DNA of 64,000 bases from Plectosphaerella cucumerina (Eukaryota > Ascomycota > Sordariomycetes > Glomerellales > Plectosphaerellaceae): positions 868,001 through 932,000 of the forward strand of contig JAGPXD010000001.1 of the NCBI GenBank assembly GCA_020746995.1. The letters run 5' to 3'. The notes beneath the pieces are model-generated. The model worked only from the letters and a program-made list of their open reading frames with translations. It made no database searches and was not told where the DNA came from. Shown in pieces: positions 24,320-35,041 of this stretch. Positions within the stretch are counted from its first letter, which is position 1, and each line of letters opens with the position of its first letter. The translations under genes and the position numbers were made by a program.

Positions 24320-25528
24320 CTACAACGTCGGTTGCTTGTCAGACTCTGACCCAGTTCCATGGTACAAGTCCGTCTCTGGCCCAGATATCAGGGCCCCCTT
24401 GCGTGCCGCTTGCGTCATAATCATCTGGCGGATGCACTCCTCGGTCTCGAGGACCATGACTTCTCCGTCATGGTCCATGACCACGGCAGCCTTTAGGCGA
24501 TGTACGTCGTACAAAGACGGGTCTGGTGAAACATTCTTGAACTGATGGACGAGGGCAATGCTGAGATAGCTCTCCATGGCCTTGTGATTGTTGAGGATGG
24601 TGGCGAAGGCAAGGCCCAGCTGGCAGAATGAACCAGGAATGTCAATTCCCTCTTGCTCCAGCCGGACACGTATGTGGCCGATGAGAACGAGGAGATCAAT
24701 AAGCCCCTTGTTTGTGTAATGTGCCCTGAAGGCATCAACCACATAGTCCTGATACGACGTGAGCAGGTCGCATCCGTCGGTGCCGGAGTTCAGAAGAAGA
24801 ATGATGAACCGCTTCCATGCCAGGTAGGGGGCGTCGGCGCCTCCGGTGATATGTCTGACGTTTTCTCGGGTTTCTTCAGCGGTGAATGGCGGGGTACTTT
24901 TGTGCCGTTCAATGAGCCACTCCATCATTCGCATGTTGCCCATCTCAACCAAGGGCGGGATGCCGTTTTTCGCCAGGACCTCGTGCAGGTCCCGTGCGAT
25001 AAGGCCAGCTCGAGGAGGTTCCTCCGGAGTAGCATCGCTCTCGGCCTTGTCGGTAGAAATCTTTGACGCTTTGTCGGATGGGTGGAAGAGGGCAGCTCCG
25101 ATGAGGTCGAGTTCGCTCACCCGCCACTTGCCTGAGGTGTGACGCCGCTGAGACAGGCGGTCATAGTGCGAGTGGGCAGATTCGAATCGCCTGGAAGCCA
25201 GGTAGAGGTCCTTGGCCCGGCTTTTTTGGCCTGGGTCTTGTGCCGACCACTTCTCCTCCTGGAGTGCCGCATCGGTCGCGTCGAATGGCCGGACGCCAGG
25301 CGCCTCGTAGGCGTCGAGGTCCAGCAGGGTCTCTGAGATTTGAAAAGGCTCCCAATTCTCTGCCAGCGGTAGAGGCTTGAGATTTTTCTTCCTCTTGATT
25401 TTGATGAGGCCGGTGTTCAGAAGCAGACAGGCAGGACGCGTCGTGTGAAGGTGAGCGGCCTGGAGATGGGCCGCGAATCCTGGAGGCGAGGCCCAGGTGC
25501 GCGTCGTGTGATGCGGTAGTCGAAACAT
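24320..25528 (-). CDS. Uncharacterised protein, probably mitochondrial
   Basis: One exon, 402 aa. I do not recognise the family. The first 45 residues are rich in Arg, His, Thr and Ala with almost no acidic residues (FRLPHHTTRTWASPPGFAAH), as in a mitochondrial presequence, and are followed by KIKRKKNLKPLPLAENW. The rest looks mostly helical, with segments such as NMRMMEWLIERHKSTPP, PYLAWKRFIILLLNSG and GLIDLLVLIGHIRVRLEQEG. That spacing is reminiscent of helical-repeat (PPR/TPR-like) mitochondrial proteins, but no repeat is clear enough to call. The opposite-strand frames are short and the sequence is not low-complexity, so it is a real gene. It shares a 442-bp divergent promoter with SYF2. 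Confidence 0.72.
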   Translation of the reverse strand: MFRLPHHTTRTWASPPGFAAHLQAAHLHTTRPACLLLNTGLIKIKRKKNLKPLPLAENWEPFQISETLLDLDAYEAPGVRPFDATDAALQEEKWSAQDPGQKSRAKDLYLASRRFESAHSHYDRLSQRRHTSGKWRVSELDLIGAALFHPSDKASKISTDKAESDATPEEPPRAGLIARDLHEVLAKNGIPPLVEMGNMRMMEWLIERHKSTPPFTAEETRENVRHITGGADAPYLAWKRFIILLLNSGTDGCDLLTSYQDYVVDAFRAHYTNKGLIDLLVLIGHIRVRLEQEGIDIPGSFCQLGLAFATILNNHKAMESYLSIALVHQFKNVSPDPSLYDVHRLKAAVVMDHDGEVMVLETEECIRQMIMTQAARKGALISGPETDLYHGTGSESDKQPTL

Positions 25529-25970
25529 GCTGGGCTATGATGCGAAAAGAGACAATAAGCTCATGGCTGCGTGCCGAGTGAGCGTTGAAAAGCAATTGAG
25601 ATGCGTCGTGAAAATGACAGGTTGAAATGTGAAATGAGACGCGGCAGGAGGGAGATATCCGAGGTGCAGCTGCTGGAAGTTGGGGGAGGTGCACTGGATC
25701 ACGTGGGGCAGCCGGGGAAGGAACCCGACTCCACTTGCCGCAGGCTCCGCTTGTTGGGGCGCCTTCTCCAGATTCGAGGCACGGGCCATCACTTGGAAAA
25801 GTCCGACGAGATGACTCAGCATTCTTTTCTGCAGCAACCTGATGCAATGCTCGAAACGCCAAAGCAACATCGTCACGACCACCACCTCGAAATACAGCGA
25901 CCGACATCTCAGCCTCCGGACACCTCCCACCTCTTCAAATCAACAGTCGTCCTGCCCAAGTCTTATCAAC
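25529..25970. promoter_or_regulatory. Divergent promoter interval, mitochondrial protein / SYF2
   Basis: 442 bp between two divergent start codons. No TATA box is obvious, as is usual for housekeeping genes. Upstream ATGs in frame with SYF2 (from 25842) are rejected as starts because SYF2 begins with a basic MPPAAKKRK segment. Confidence 0.5.
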
Positions 25971-26918
25971 ATGCCGCCTGCTGCGAAAAAGAGAAAGACT
26001 CGCTCGTCTGTCGAAGACGCCCCTCCCGCAGACGTCCAGGTCCCCGAAGCCGAACCCGCACCAGCAACATCCCCCTCCCCCGCCACAGAACCCGAAGCAT
26101 CGACATCAGCACCAGAGCCGGCCTCAGAGACTACACCGGCCCTTCCAGCAGCAGATGCATCCACAGCCGCAGCCGCAAAGACACAAGACCGCCTCGCCCG
26201 CTTCAAGGCGCTCCAGGCGCGGGCCAAGTCGTCCTCAGACCAGAACCTCAAAGAGGCCGCCCGCGAGTCGCAGCGGCTCGAGGTCGACCCCTCGCAGTTG
26301 ACGGCTCTACACCGCAAGCAGGCCATTGCCTCACACAAGCTCCTCAAGGCCGATATCGAGGACTCGGGCGGCGACTTTGAGCGCCAGCGGGCGTGGGACT
26401 GGACCGTCGACGAGAGCGAGCAGTGGGACAAGCGGCTGAAGCGCAAGGCCGCGCACCGCGACAACACAGCCTTCCAGAGCTACCACGCCGAGAGCAACAA
26501 GATCTACAAGGCCCAGCTGCGCAACATCCAGCCCGACCTGGCCGCCTACGAACGCGACAAGATGGCCGCCATCGAGCGGTCCGCCGCCTCAGGCGGCCTT
26601 GACATTGTCGAGACGGAGGACGGCGAGCTCATCGCCGTCGACAAAGACGGCTCCTTCTACTCGACCGCCGACTCGACCTCTTTTGCGCAGAACAAGCCGG
26701 CAAAAGACAACATCGACCGCCTTGTTGCAGACATGCGCCGCGCTGAGGACAACCGCCAGAAGAAGCGTCGCGAGCGTATGGCAAAGGACGGCGCCGAGGA
26801 CGGAGACGTCACGTACATCAACGAGAAGAACAAGCAGTTCAACCAGAAGCTGTCGCGCTTCTACAACAAATACACCCAGGAGATCAGGGACAGCTTCGAG
26901 CGCGGCACGATGATTTAG
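25971..26918 (+). CDS. SYF2: Pre-mRNA-splicing factor SYF2
   Basis: One exon, 315 aa. A basic start (MPPAAKKRKTRSS, likely nuclear signal) leads into an Ala/Pro/Glu-rich linker, then the SYF2 domain from about residue 65 to the end: RLARFKALQARAKSSSDQN, AWDWTVDESEQWDKRLKRK, YKAQLRNIQPDLAAYERDK, and the C-terminal KNKQFNQKLSRFYNKYT. SYF2 is a component of the Prp19-associated (NTC) complex and the activated spliceosome, needed for splicing and linked to cell-cycle progression. Length and motif order match other ascomycete SYF2 proteins. Its 3' end lies 157 bp from that of the convergent COQ11-like gene. Confidence 0.95.
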   Translation: MPPAAKKRKTRSSVEDAPPADVQVPEAEPAPATSPSPATEPEASTSAPEPASETTPALPAADASTAAAAKTQDRLARFKALQARAKSSSDQNLKEAARESQRLEVDPSQLTALHRKQAIASHKLLKADIEDSGGDFERQRAWDWTVDESEQWDKRLKRKAAHRDNTAFQSYHAESNKIYKAQLRNIQPDLAAYERDKMAAIERSAASGGLDIVETEDGELIAVDKDGSFYSTADSTSFAQNKPAKDNIDRLVADMRRAEDNRQKKRRERMAKDGAEDGDVTYINEKNKQFNQKLSRFYNKYTQEIRDSFERGTMI

Positions 26919-27075
26919 GGCAGCAGGATAGGGAGAGCGGGATGGTTGCATACGGTTGGTTGGGTCTATTCAGGGCGGGCGCCCCAGCATGTCTTTTTTT
27001 GCTCTGATACATTATGATACACTGGACGGCCTAGGCATTGGCCATCGTCTCATGACAACCGTACCTTTTCTCCTC

Positions 27076-28005
27076 TCACAGCATTGTCTTCCGCCACGCC
27101 TTGCTTGCGAGAGCCTCAATCTCGGGAACCTCGACGGGACCCCGCGTGGTCTCATCGCCCAGGGCCTCGACCGCGGCCTCGGCAACCGTCTCGACGGGCA
27201 GGGGCTTGGCAGCTGCAGCGCCCAGGAAGCCGCTAAAGGCACCGCGCGTGACCGAGTTGAATAGGGTGCCGCCAAACGTCATGGCGGCCATGGGCAGGGT
27301 GAAGGAGCGCGAGCTATCATACATGAACGGCGCGCGGAGGAAGACGCCGCGCATGCGGGGGAACTCTGTCGAGATCGCGCTCTCGGCCTCGCGCTTAGTG
27401 GTGATGTACCGCGCAGGCAGGACGGGCGCGCCCCCGGCGGCGGAGAGGTAGAGGAAGGCACCTGCGTTCTCGGCGGCAGCCTGCTTGGCGAGCATGATGG
27501 CGCTGTCACGGTTCATGATCTCGTAGGAGAACTGGTCGCGGGGGTCGGCGGGGCGGATATCCTCCTCACCGGCCTTTTGCTCAAGGGGGCTGCGGACGCC
27601 GCGGTCCTTGACGGGGGCGAAGACCTTTTGGAAGCCGGCGATGGGAGACTCGCGGCCTGAGACGAGGCCCTTGTAGTCGGCCTCGAGGAGGATGCCCATG
27701 GTGTGCACGACGTAGTCTGCGCCCTTGAGGAGAGGGGCGTACGTCGCCGGCCGGAGGATGTCGGCGCGCTCCCAGGTGACGTTGCGGGCCCAGGGCGGCG
27801 GCGAGGCGGAGGAAGTGACGGTATCCCATTTCGGCTCACCGGAGCGGCTGAAGATGTCAGTCTGGGAACAAGGGAGAGGTTTAGAGAGAGCTTACCTGAC
27901 GGATGTGACCTCCCATCCTCTCTGAACGGCGTATTTGCAGATTCTGGACCCGACGAAGCCGCTGCCACCGCAGACGACGAGTTTCTTAGCTGCTGCTTTC
28001 GACAT
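27076..28005 (-). CDS. COQ11-like NAD(P)-binding mitochondrial protein (YLR290C family)
   Basis: Two minus-strand exons: 27896-28005 and 27076-27847 (293 aa). A Rossmann motif CGGSGFVGSRICKYAVQRGW lies at residues 12-31, followed by VTSVSRSGEPKWD, where the Arg-containing strand end suits NADP(H). Downstream features of the atypical short-chain dehydrogenase/epimerase fold include YVVHTMGILLEADYKGL, AFLYLSAAGGAPVLP and RYITTKREAESAI, whose Tyr-x-x-x-Lys supplies the SDR active-site pair. This fits yeast Coq11/YLR290C and NDUFA9-like proteins, which sit at the inner mitochondrial membrane in the coenzyme Q synthome. The splice acceptor chosen (TCTTCAG) restores the conserved SRSGEPKW; an earlier CAG would break it. 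Confidence 0.87.
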
Positions 28006-28728
28006 GGTGATGGCGGTGGGTATTTGTCGGCAGTGCGAGGTGAATGTTTGGAAAAAGGAAAATCCAAGGCTTTGTATCAGATGAGATGCAATTGCAGTTG
28101 CTTGTGTGGAGGAATTGGAAAAATATCGGCGGTTCGGCCGTTGTTTTATGAGATGAAGCTCCGCCGATTTCGAGCTCCGAACATGTCAACTTTGAATCGG
28201 ACGATGCTGAGCAGAGTGATGAAATCATGAGTACCCGTAACGGGAGCTTGCCCCTGCTCGTAACGACAGGACGCTAAGCCTACATTGGGGGTGAGGATCT
28301 GAGTCAGCACGAGATGTGCAGATGTTGGCAACCACTGACATGGGGCAGAAGCCTCAATTTTTGCAAGTTCAATGGGGAATGACGATCGAAGCGGGCCCAG
28401 GAGAAAGATAAGTCCTCTAGGCTGCAATTGAATGCGGCAGGCAAATGCGCGGACATGCGGCGTTATGCGTTATGGTTTGAAGGAAGCGTTATGCTGCACC
28501 TCTGCGGGCCCAAGGCTGAGCGTGACAGGGGCCGGCACTCCGTCCGGTACTCGCTGGTTGGCTGGCAATTTCGGGCGACAGCGCAAGGCTGACATAGTGT
28601 TCAAATGGCGGTCCTTCGCGACTCCAGCCAAACTCTCCATCCATATCACCGCCATCGCCCCTCCCCCGCTTCCACAACACAACTATCCACGCATCCGAGG
28701 CGCACACTCCCGCCCTGCGCTTCCAATC
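28006..28728. other. Divergent intergenic region, COQ11-like / YAF9
   Basis: 723 bp between divergent genes. It is visibly more AT-rich than its surroundings near 28020-28160. No conserved frame or RNA gene is seen. Confidence 0.5.
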
Positions 28729-29661
28729 ATGGCGCCCTCAAACGCCTTGGGCAAACGCGTAAAGGGCACGCAAATCACCCGCCCCTTCATCTACGGCACC
28801 ACCGCCCGCCCCTTCCACCCCCAACACAACCCCAAACCGCCTGGCGTGCCCGAAGACCACACGCACTCATGGCAGGTCTTCGTCATGGGCGCCGACAACG
28901 TCGATCTGACCTACTGGTTGCGTCGCGTTCAGTTCAAGCTGCACGAGTCCATACCGAGTCCTCTGCGCAGTACGTCCCCGTCGCCCGTTCCCTAGCACAT
29001 ATGCCCCCGCTAATACTTCGGTCTCCCAGACATTGACGGCGAACCCGGCAAACCCTTCACAGTCGACGAAACAGGCTGGGGCGAGTTCGAGATAACAATC
29101 AAGCTCTACTACGCCTCCGAATCCGGCGAGAAGCCCCAGACACTCTACCACCACCTCCGCCTCCATCCCTACGGCCGCACAGAGGAAGAAAAGGAAGAAA
29201 TGCGCAGCGGCACCGGCGAGGTCCGCGCCTGGATATACGAAGAACAAGTCTTCAACGAGCCCTTTGAAGCCTTCTACGACACCCTCACCTCCGGCGCCCA
29301 CCCCAAGGGCCACCCAGGCGGCGCCGCCGCCGCCACGGCAGGAGGCAAGGGCAAGGGCGGCGCTAAAGCCAAACCCCTCCCTCCCCTCCCCCAGCCCCCC
29401 GGCTCCCGCGGCGCCGTCCCCGTCACGGACGTCTGGGAACGCACCGCCCTCATCCCGACATCATCCAAGGACGGCTGCGACTTTAGCCGCGACACCGAAG
29501 CCCTAGAGATCAAAAAGCTGCGCGACGCACAAGACAAGGTCCAAGCGATGTGTCGCAAGATGCTAGACGAGCTCAAGGGCAAAGAGGCGGAGCTGGCGGC
29601 GCTCAAGGCCGAGAATGCAGCAGCAGCGCAACAGGGCGGCGACGCGGCGCTCAAGTCGTAG
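28729..29661 (+). CDS. YAF9: YEATS-domain protein YAF9 (AF-9 homologue)
   Basis: Two exons: 28729-28969 and 29030-29661 (290 aa). The YEATS domain spans roughly residues 8-150: KGTQITRPFIYGTTA, HTHSWQVFVMGA, LRRVQFKLHESIPSPLRNI, the GWGEFEITIKLYY strand whose aromatic cage binds acylated lysine, and YHHLRLHPYG. A Gly/Lys/Pro-rich linker (about 185-215) is followed by a C-terminal coiled coil (EALEIKKLRDAQDKVQAM, LDELKGKEAELAALKAEN). YAF9 is shared by the NuA4 acetyltransferase and the SWR1 H2A.Z exchanger and reads histone H3 acyl marks. Length to the UAG at 29659 matches the family. The frame stays open and coding-like past this stop (separate entry). Confidence 0.94.
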
Positions 29662-29925
29662 AACGGCAAGGGCGGCGCGGCGCGACGCGCTCCAGCGGCG
29701 CGGGGCAGGAAAAAACAGCAGCCAAAGCCCAGAGGCGGCGTCGGCGTCTCCAAGGCGGATAGCATGGAGGCGCTCGATGCCGCGAGGTGGTGCGTCGGGC
29801 AGCTTGAGACGATGCTCGGAGAGGAGTCGGCTCCGAAGGCTAAGGCGCCGCAGAGTCTCAAGAGGGTCAGCTTCGCCTCTGCCTCGGCCGGTAAGAAGGC
29901 CAGAAGCAACAACGGCAAGGCGTAG
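29662..29925 (+). other. In-frame coding-like extension downstream of the YAF9 stop codon
   Basis: Directly after the UAG at 29659-29661 the same frame stays open for 87 codons to a UAG at 29923-29925. By my count about 70 of the 87 codons end in G or C, similar to true genes here. The peptide is basic and nuclear-looking (RAPAARGRKKQQPKPRGG; SLKRVSFASASAGKKARSN) with a central helical part (SMEALDAARWCVGQLETM). A 51-nt GT-AG intron at 29658-29708 (donor GTAGAA, acceptor GGGCAG) would remove the stop and keep the frame, though it has no good branch site. Readthrough, a rarely spliced isoform, an assembly error or chance are all possible. Confidence 0.5.
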
Positions 29926-30962
29926 GCAGGAGAAGACGTCTCTGATATCAGGGACACGGCATGCCGAGGGTCGGCAGGCGCCTAAAAGGGGAGTATAAAT
30001 ATCCCGCCGTGTATACGTAAACACCGAGCAGGCACTGCTCTCCAGCACATCACCACAATACATGATACCCATTTTCCATGACACTTTCCCCAGTCACCAT
30101 TGGGCATGCGTTCATTGTAGATGGGAGTTGATTCATCTGACGGCGGCATCATCGCCCGCCCACGACCCCGGCTCCTCTAATCCAAGCCTAGGAGAGAAAT
30201 TCCTACACCCTCGGCCGCATTCTGCGCCAAGGCCAGGCCACGTATGGCCCGGTAAACCCAATGTTTGTACCATGTTTTTACAAGAAAACAACAATCCCTC
30301 CAACCGCCCTGCTTCCCCCGTAAGAGAAGCGGGCATCGTACAACAACAAGTCCACCTCGCAAATGACAAAGGAAAAAGGTCTCCCAGCAGACGGCCGTCA
30401 TCTGCGCGGCTCGTCCGGAAAGAACGTTGTGTGTGTAGGTGAGATGTGATGCTCGCCGTATGGCGGTCGCGCATCATCCGGGGGGTTCAAGGGGAGCTCT
30501 GCCCACACCGAGTGTTCCCCCCTCTCGAGAAATCCAAATCGCTGTAAACCTCCTCCGGTATATCCTCCCTTCGAAACTTTTGTACTTTGTTTGACCCCCG
30601 CTGAGGCCGTCGTCGTTCCGACGGACCCCGTGTGGGAATCGTCTGATGGTCCCGCAAGCAACACCCAACGCCTTGCGGATGAATACACATTAACAATAGG
30701 AAATAAGTGCGTCGCCGCAAATGGCGGGACGCGTGGTTGATTCCCCGGAGATCCTGAGCGCCGTGCAGGTTCGTCAGGGACAGGGAAGCAGAGAAACGAA
30801 GACGTGTGTGCATGCGATGCCATGCCGTGCCATGCCGATGCCGCTATGTAGCAGAAGCAGAAGCAATGAGCAGGGAGTCATGAAAACGTCAGGTGTGGAG
30901 AGTGCTCGCATGCTGGTGATGCAATGCAGGCTGTGGAAGGACAAGACTGGAGGAGAGCGCGC
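29926..30962. other. Convergent 3' intergenic region, YAF9 / MDM34
   Basis: About 1 kb between two convergent genes. It holds short CATGCC-type simple repeats near 30812-30845, but no tRNA, no domain and no credible exon. Confidence 0.55.
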
Positions 30963-33099
30963 TTAGTGCGCCGCCTCGTACGCCGGGGGAGGCATCTCCT
31001 CCCGGTCGTCCCAGAGTCCGTTCGAGGGCTGCTGGCGGTTCTTCTCGTCGTAGACGCGGCGGGCGATCTCGCCGGCCATCTTCATGATCCAGTCCTCGGC
31101 CGGGGCGGGCTGCGCAGGTTGCGCGGGGGCCTTTTCCGGCGAGTAGCGTGAGGACTTCTCAGGGACGGGAGACTGAGCGGCGGGCGCGGGGACCTCGGCG
31201 CGCGGCGTCTCCATGGTGATGGGCGCGCTGGGGACCTCGACCGGCGCCTGGTACATGCCTGGAACCAGAGGGGGCCGGCTCAGGCGCGAGGGCTCGTGGA
31301 AGCGAACGCGCGTAGAGGCAGACAGCTCGTGCTCCTCGAGTTCCTCAGGGATAGACTCCTCGGTCAGAGGCGAGTCCGTGGAGGGGCCGGTGACGGAGGC
31401 CGAGTCCGAGTTGGTCTCGCCGGCCTCGCTGTCCGTGCCAAACTCGCTCTTGGTGCGCCTCAAGTTGACAACGCGCGTCTTCTTCTTGCGGCCAACATAG
31501 GACCTGGGCCTGTTGCCAGAGCCCATGGAGAGACCGGCAGCCGAGCCGAGGCTCACGAGTGACGGTCTTGACGGCAGGTGACCATGGGCGGCACTGCCGG
31601 TGTCTGAGAAGGTGTACGTGGTGGAGTTCACGGGGCCCGCGAAGGAGTTGGATTTTGACAGGCAGGGCGTCGCCGTGGGAGGCGTGCTGGTGGCCGAGTC
31701 CGACACAGCCTGGCCGGTCCACGCGCGGAAGACGACATCCCTGATGCCGGGGGTGAACAGCGAGAAGGTCCTGTGTGAGTCGTTGAGGGCTCCGAGGCGG
31801 AGCAGGTTCTTCTGAGAGAAGAGCGACTGGACCTCAGGCCCGCCCTCAAGCGACAGGGACGAAATCTCATTGGCGTCGAGGAGGTTGCCGTGGGCGTCGA
31901 CGGGGTCCAGGGGCGGACTGGCGAGCGGGTCCACGACGGCCTCGTCCTCGCGGGGCACTTCGGTGGTCTTCGGCACCGAGTCGGGGCACCACAGCTGCAG
32001 GGACAGACGGTGGATGATGGCCGGCAGCTCGTCCATCATGAGGGTGCGGAGCTTGGCCTCAATGGTCCGTTGCAGGTAGTCGCGCACGAACTGGATGGAG
32101 TCAAAGGTGGACGACACCTTGAGCGACTCGAGGGGGTCATTGCGGAAGACCAGGGTCAGGCCCTTTTGGCGGGAGAAGACCAGGATGATGAAGGCGGACA
32201 GCTTGATGTCCGAGAGAGTGATGGACAGGGGGATGGTGAGTCCCGAGGCGGCAGCCAGGGGCTGGGGCGAGGTGAAGCTGGGCTTCGAGGAGAGGTAGGT
32301 GTTCATCGGATTCGCCTAATGTTGTTTTGATATCAGCCTTCTGCTATGGGCGCACGGTCTTTTGGAGAACCCCTGCACGGGGCTGTCGCAAGGGGGCCGA
32401 GGGGGGCCAAAGGGGGAAAAGTCGTGACGCGCATCCCGGTCGGCAATTTGCGAAGCAATGCGGACCGCGGGATCAGGGATGAGAGCAGTTTGACTCATCG
32501 GGGGGAATGTAAAAAAAAAACACAACGGGCGCGTCTGCAAGGGAGAGGGAGGGGAGAGGGGTTTTGGGAAGGGAGGGGGGAGAAACAATGTGGATGGATG
32601 GGGTTGGTGCTGTGGTTTGATGGGATGGAAAGAGCTGGAGGAGCTCTAAGAAGGGGCAGCCAGTTTGCGCTCGCAGAACTGCCGCCCGACTGTGTGCTGC
32701 CAGAAACTTCGGAAAGCCGCAGTGGATGGATGTAGCGAGCGAGAGCCGAGGAAAGCAGAGCTCCAACTCGCGCATCGTATGATGCAGATATCGGGCAAAG
32801 TCCGAGCCGAAAAAAAAGGCGGCCAAACGTACCTGGACGCGAGTCTTCAGCGTCAGGAAGGCATCTCCCGAATATGACATTTTGAAGATTCCGCGGAACC
32901 TGTCCTCTGCCAGGTCGCCAATCTCGAGAATCTCCAGATCTGGGGGCACGGAGCCCAGGTTGAGCTCTGTGACGAGGATGTCGTCGACGATGATGGGCGG
33001 CTTGGGCGACTTGTTCAGGGCCGTGGTGAGGAGGTCGCGGGCGCGCTGGTAAAAGTCCTCGTCGGCCGCGAGCGGCGACCAGTTGAAGTTGAAGGCCAT
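30963..33099 (-). CDS. MDM34: ERMES complex subunit MDM34
   Basis: Two minus-strand exons: 32833-33099 and 30963-32315 (539 aa), joined in phase 0 at KTRVQ/ANPMN. The SMP lipid-transfer domain occupies the first 200 residues or so: MAFNFNWSPL at the start, PPIIVDDILVTELNLGSVPP, GIFKMSYSGDAFLTLKTRVQ, LTIPLSITLSDIKLSAFI, DPLESLKVSSTFDSIQFVRD and ELPAIIHRLSLQLWCP. The C-terminal half is disordered and Ser/Pro-rich and ends in a short helix (WIMKMAGEIARRVYDE). MDM34 sits in the outer mitochondrial membrane within the ER-mitochondria encounter structure that moves phospholipids between the organelles. The intron, 517 nt, is about ten times longer than most here. An in-frame ATG at 33126 is rejected because the family starts MAFNFNW. 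Confidence 0.95.
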
Positions 33100-35041
33100 G
33101 TTGAAATGGCTATTGCGGGCGGCCAACCATGGGGCGATGGACGGGGGGCGCGGCCTTGCTGGTGCCCAGTGGTCGCGTGTGTGAGGTGAGGCTTTCGGGG
33201 CGTGGCGGTTTGCTCGGGTGCTTCGGTGGAGGTCTCGGAGTGGAGGGTTTCGTTGGTATTAGAAGTGCGAATGGAGGCGCTCGTTGAGGAGGGCGACGGC
33301 GATGCGATTAGGTCGTGATGCCGGAGTCGGGTGATGGTTGATGTGAGGTGGGAGGTTGGAGGAGAGAGGTAGGTACAGTAGGGCAAAGGAGGTGTTGTGT
33401 GTGTGGGATGCGGGATCTCCAAATGACGCCAGTGGGATATTATTCCGGGGCAGAGGGAGGAACGGGCAGCAAAGGGGAGGAGCACCGGGGGCTCGGGGTT
33501 GGGTGGTCTGGGCTGTTTCCGCAGGGCAGGCACCTCAGTCACCTCAGTGCTGCAGTCAGGCCAGTGAAAAAAAGCCTGCGGGATGGTACGGAGCCCGCGC
33601 GGGCGAACGGGGCCGCCTGCAGCCCATTGTAGCGCGAAATTTTTTCCATCCCTCCCCGAGCGCCGGTACCTGCCCCCCCTGTTTGCGTGCAGGAGGTACC
33701 TATTCCCGGATGTTTGGCCCCCCCGGCACGCGACACTGCCCAGTTGACAAGTCTGGTCATCAGCCAATGGCACGCGACGGATTGGTGCGCGGTGGAGCAA
33801 GCCCCAGACCAGGAGGGCAACGGCGCTGGAGAAGGGGGGAAGGCACGATGCAAGTCACCCGAGGCCATCCGATGACCTGCGCTCGCCCGCCCCGTGCTCG
33901 GTTACTGGCCGCGGTACACTGAAAAAGCAGGCCAAGAGAAGCGCGGTTGATTGCTCGTCATGCGCCGTCCGTTGTCGTTGTTGACCTCAGAGCCAGCACC
34001 GGCGAGAGGGAATCATGCTCGCTCCCGGGGGCGTCCTAGTCGCTGGTGGCTGATGAGAAAACCAAAACAAACAAACACCATCTTTCGCCCTAGCGAGATT
34101 TGATCATCGCCCATCTATGATACCATCTCCGTCGTTGGCAGTTGGTTCGGGGTTCCGTTCGAAGACCTTCTCTGTCCTTTTACCCCTCAGATCATCAGCG
34201 CCCGTCCCACGCCGTCAGCCAAGACGTGGGCCGAGGTCTCTCCCCAGGTGGCCCGACCATCAGCACACACACACATTCAGGCCGCTGCATCCTGCGATTG
34301 ATGGAGGGCAGCGCTGCCTCGAGACTGGACGAACCCTCTCCAGGAACAAGGCACGTCCGCTGCTGCATTTCCTTGATTCGGCCACCACCTCGCGCATCCT
34401 CTGGATCTGTCGCATCCGGCGAAGGCCGGGAAGGACGAAGGAAACCCAGATTATGCATGATGATTCTCCATTCCTGATGGTTCGATGGCCCTGCGTCGGG
34501 GTGGATTCTCGACGGGGCGCGGGCTTTCGTGTCGGCCCCGACTCCATCACGTTAATGCCGTGTATGTGTGTAGAAACTACTAGCTGTGCGACCACACTCA
34601 CAATCTGAACTACACACCCGACTGTTGCCATGCAGAGACTATGGCAATCACGAGCAGCTTCGTGATGTGTCGAGCTTCTGGTATGCGGCCGTGCCGTTGA
34701 AGACAGATGACTTGATGAGGCCCCGGATTTCCACTCAAAACTCCACTTAAAACCACTTTCCGGGGTTCGACGCCGAGAGCTGCTCGCGCTGGTTGACGTC
34801 GGGGCTGTCGTCATAGCTCTCAGCACGGGGTGACTGGGACAGGTCATGTCGTGTGCACGTAGACAAAGATGATGGACGACTTGAGTCGACTCAACAGAAG
34901 CTTTGCGACTCGAATATCGGCCTTTGATCATCACCGCCTGCCTAAAGTTCTAATCGTCCCGAGCCATCTCGTAGCGCTTCTCGGGCTGACGCCACCAACC
35001 GCCATCCATCTGACAACAACACCACATCATCACCATAAGCC
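33100..35041. other. Divergent intergenic region, MDM34 / IPK1
   Basis: 1.9 kb between divergent starts. GGTACCT-type motifs occur at 33665-33703. A GT-rich run 33380-33420 is CA-rich on the other strand. No supportable gene or RNA is seen. Confidence 0.55.

Noticed and set aside
25181..25193. B-box-like TTCGAATCG
   Set aside because: It lies inside the mitochondrial-protein coding region and no tRNA fold surrounds it.
27851..27895. Earlier CAG acceptor in the COQ11-like intron
   Set aside because: It would replace the conserved SRSGEPKW segment with an out-of-frame sequence.
30812..30845. CATGCC repeats near MDM34
   Set aside because: Short and imperfect; similar runs occur at 16868-16900, so they are treated as simple sequence.
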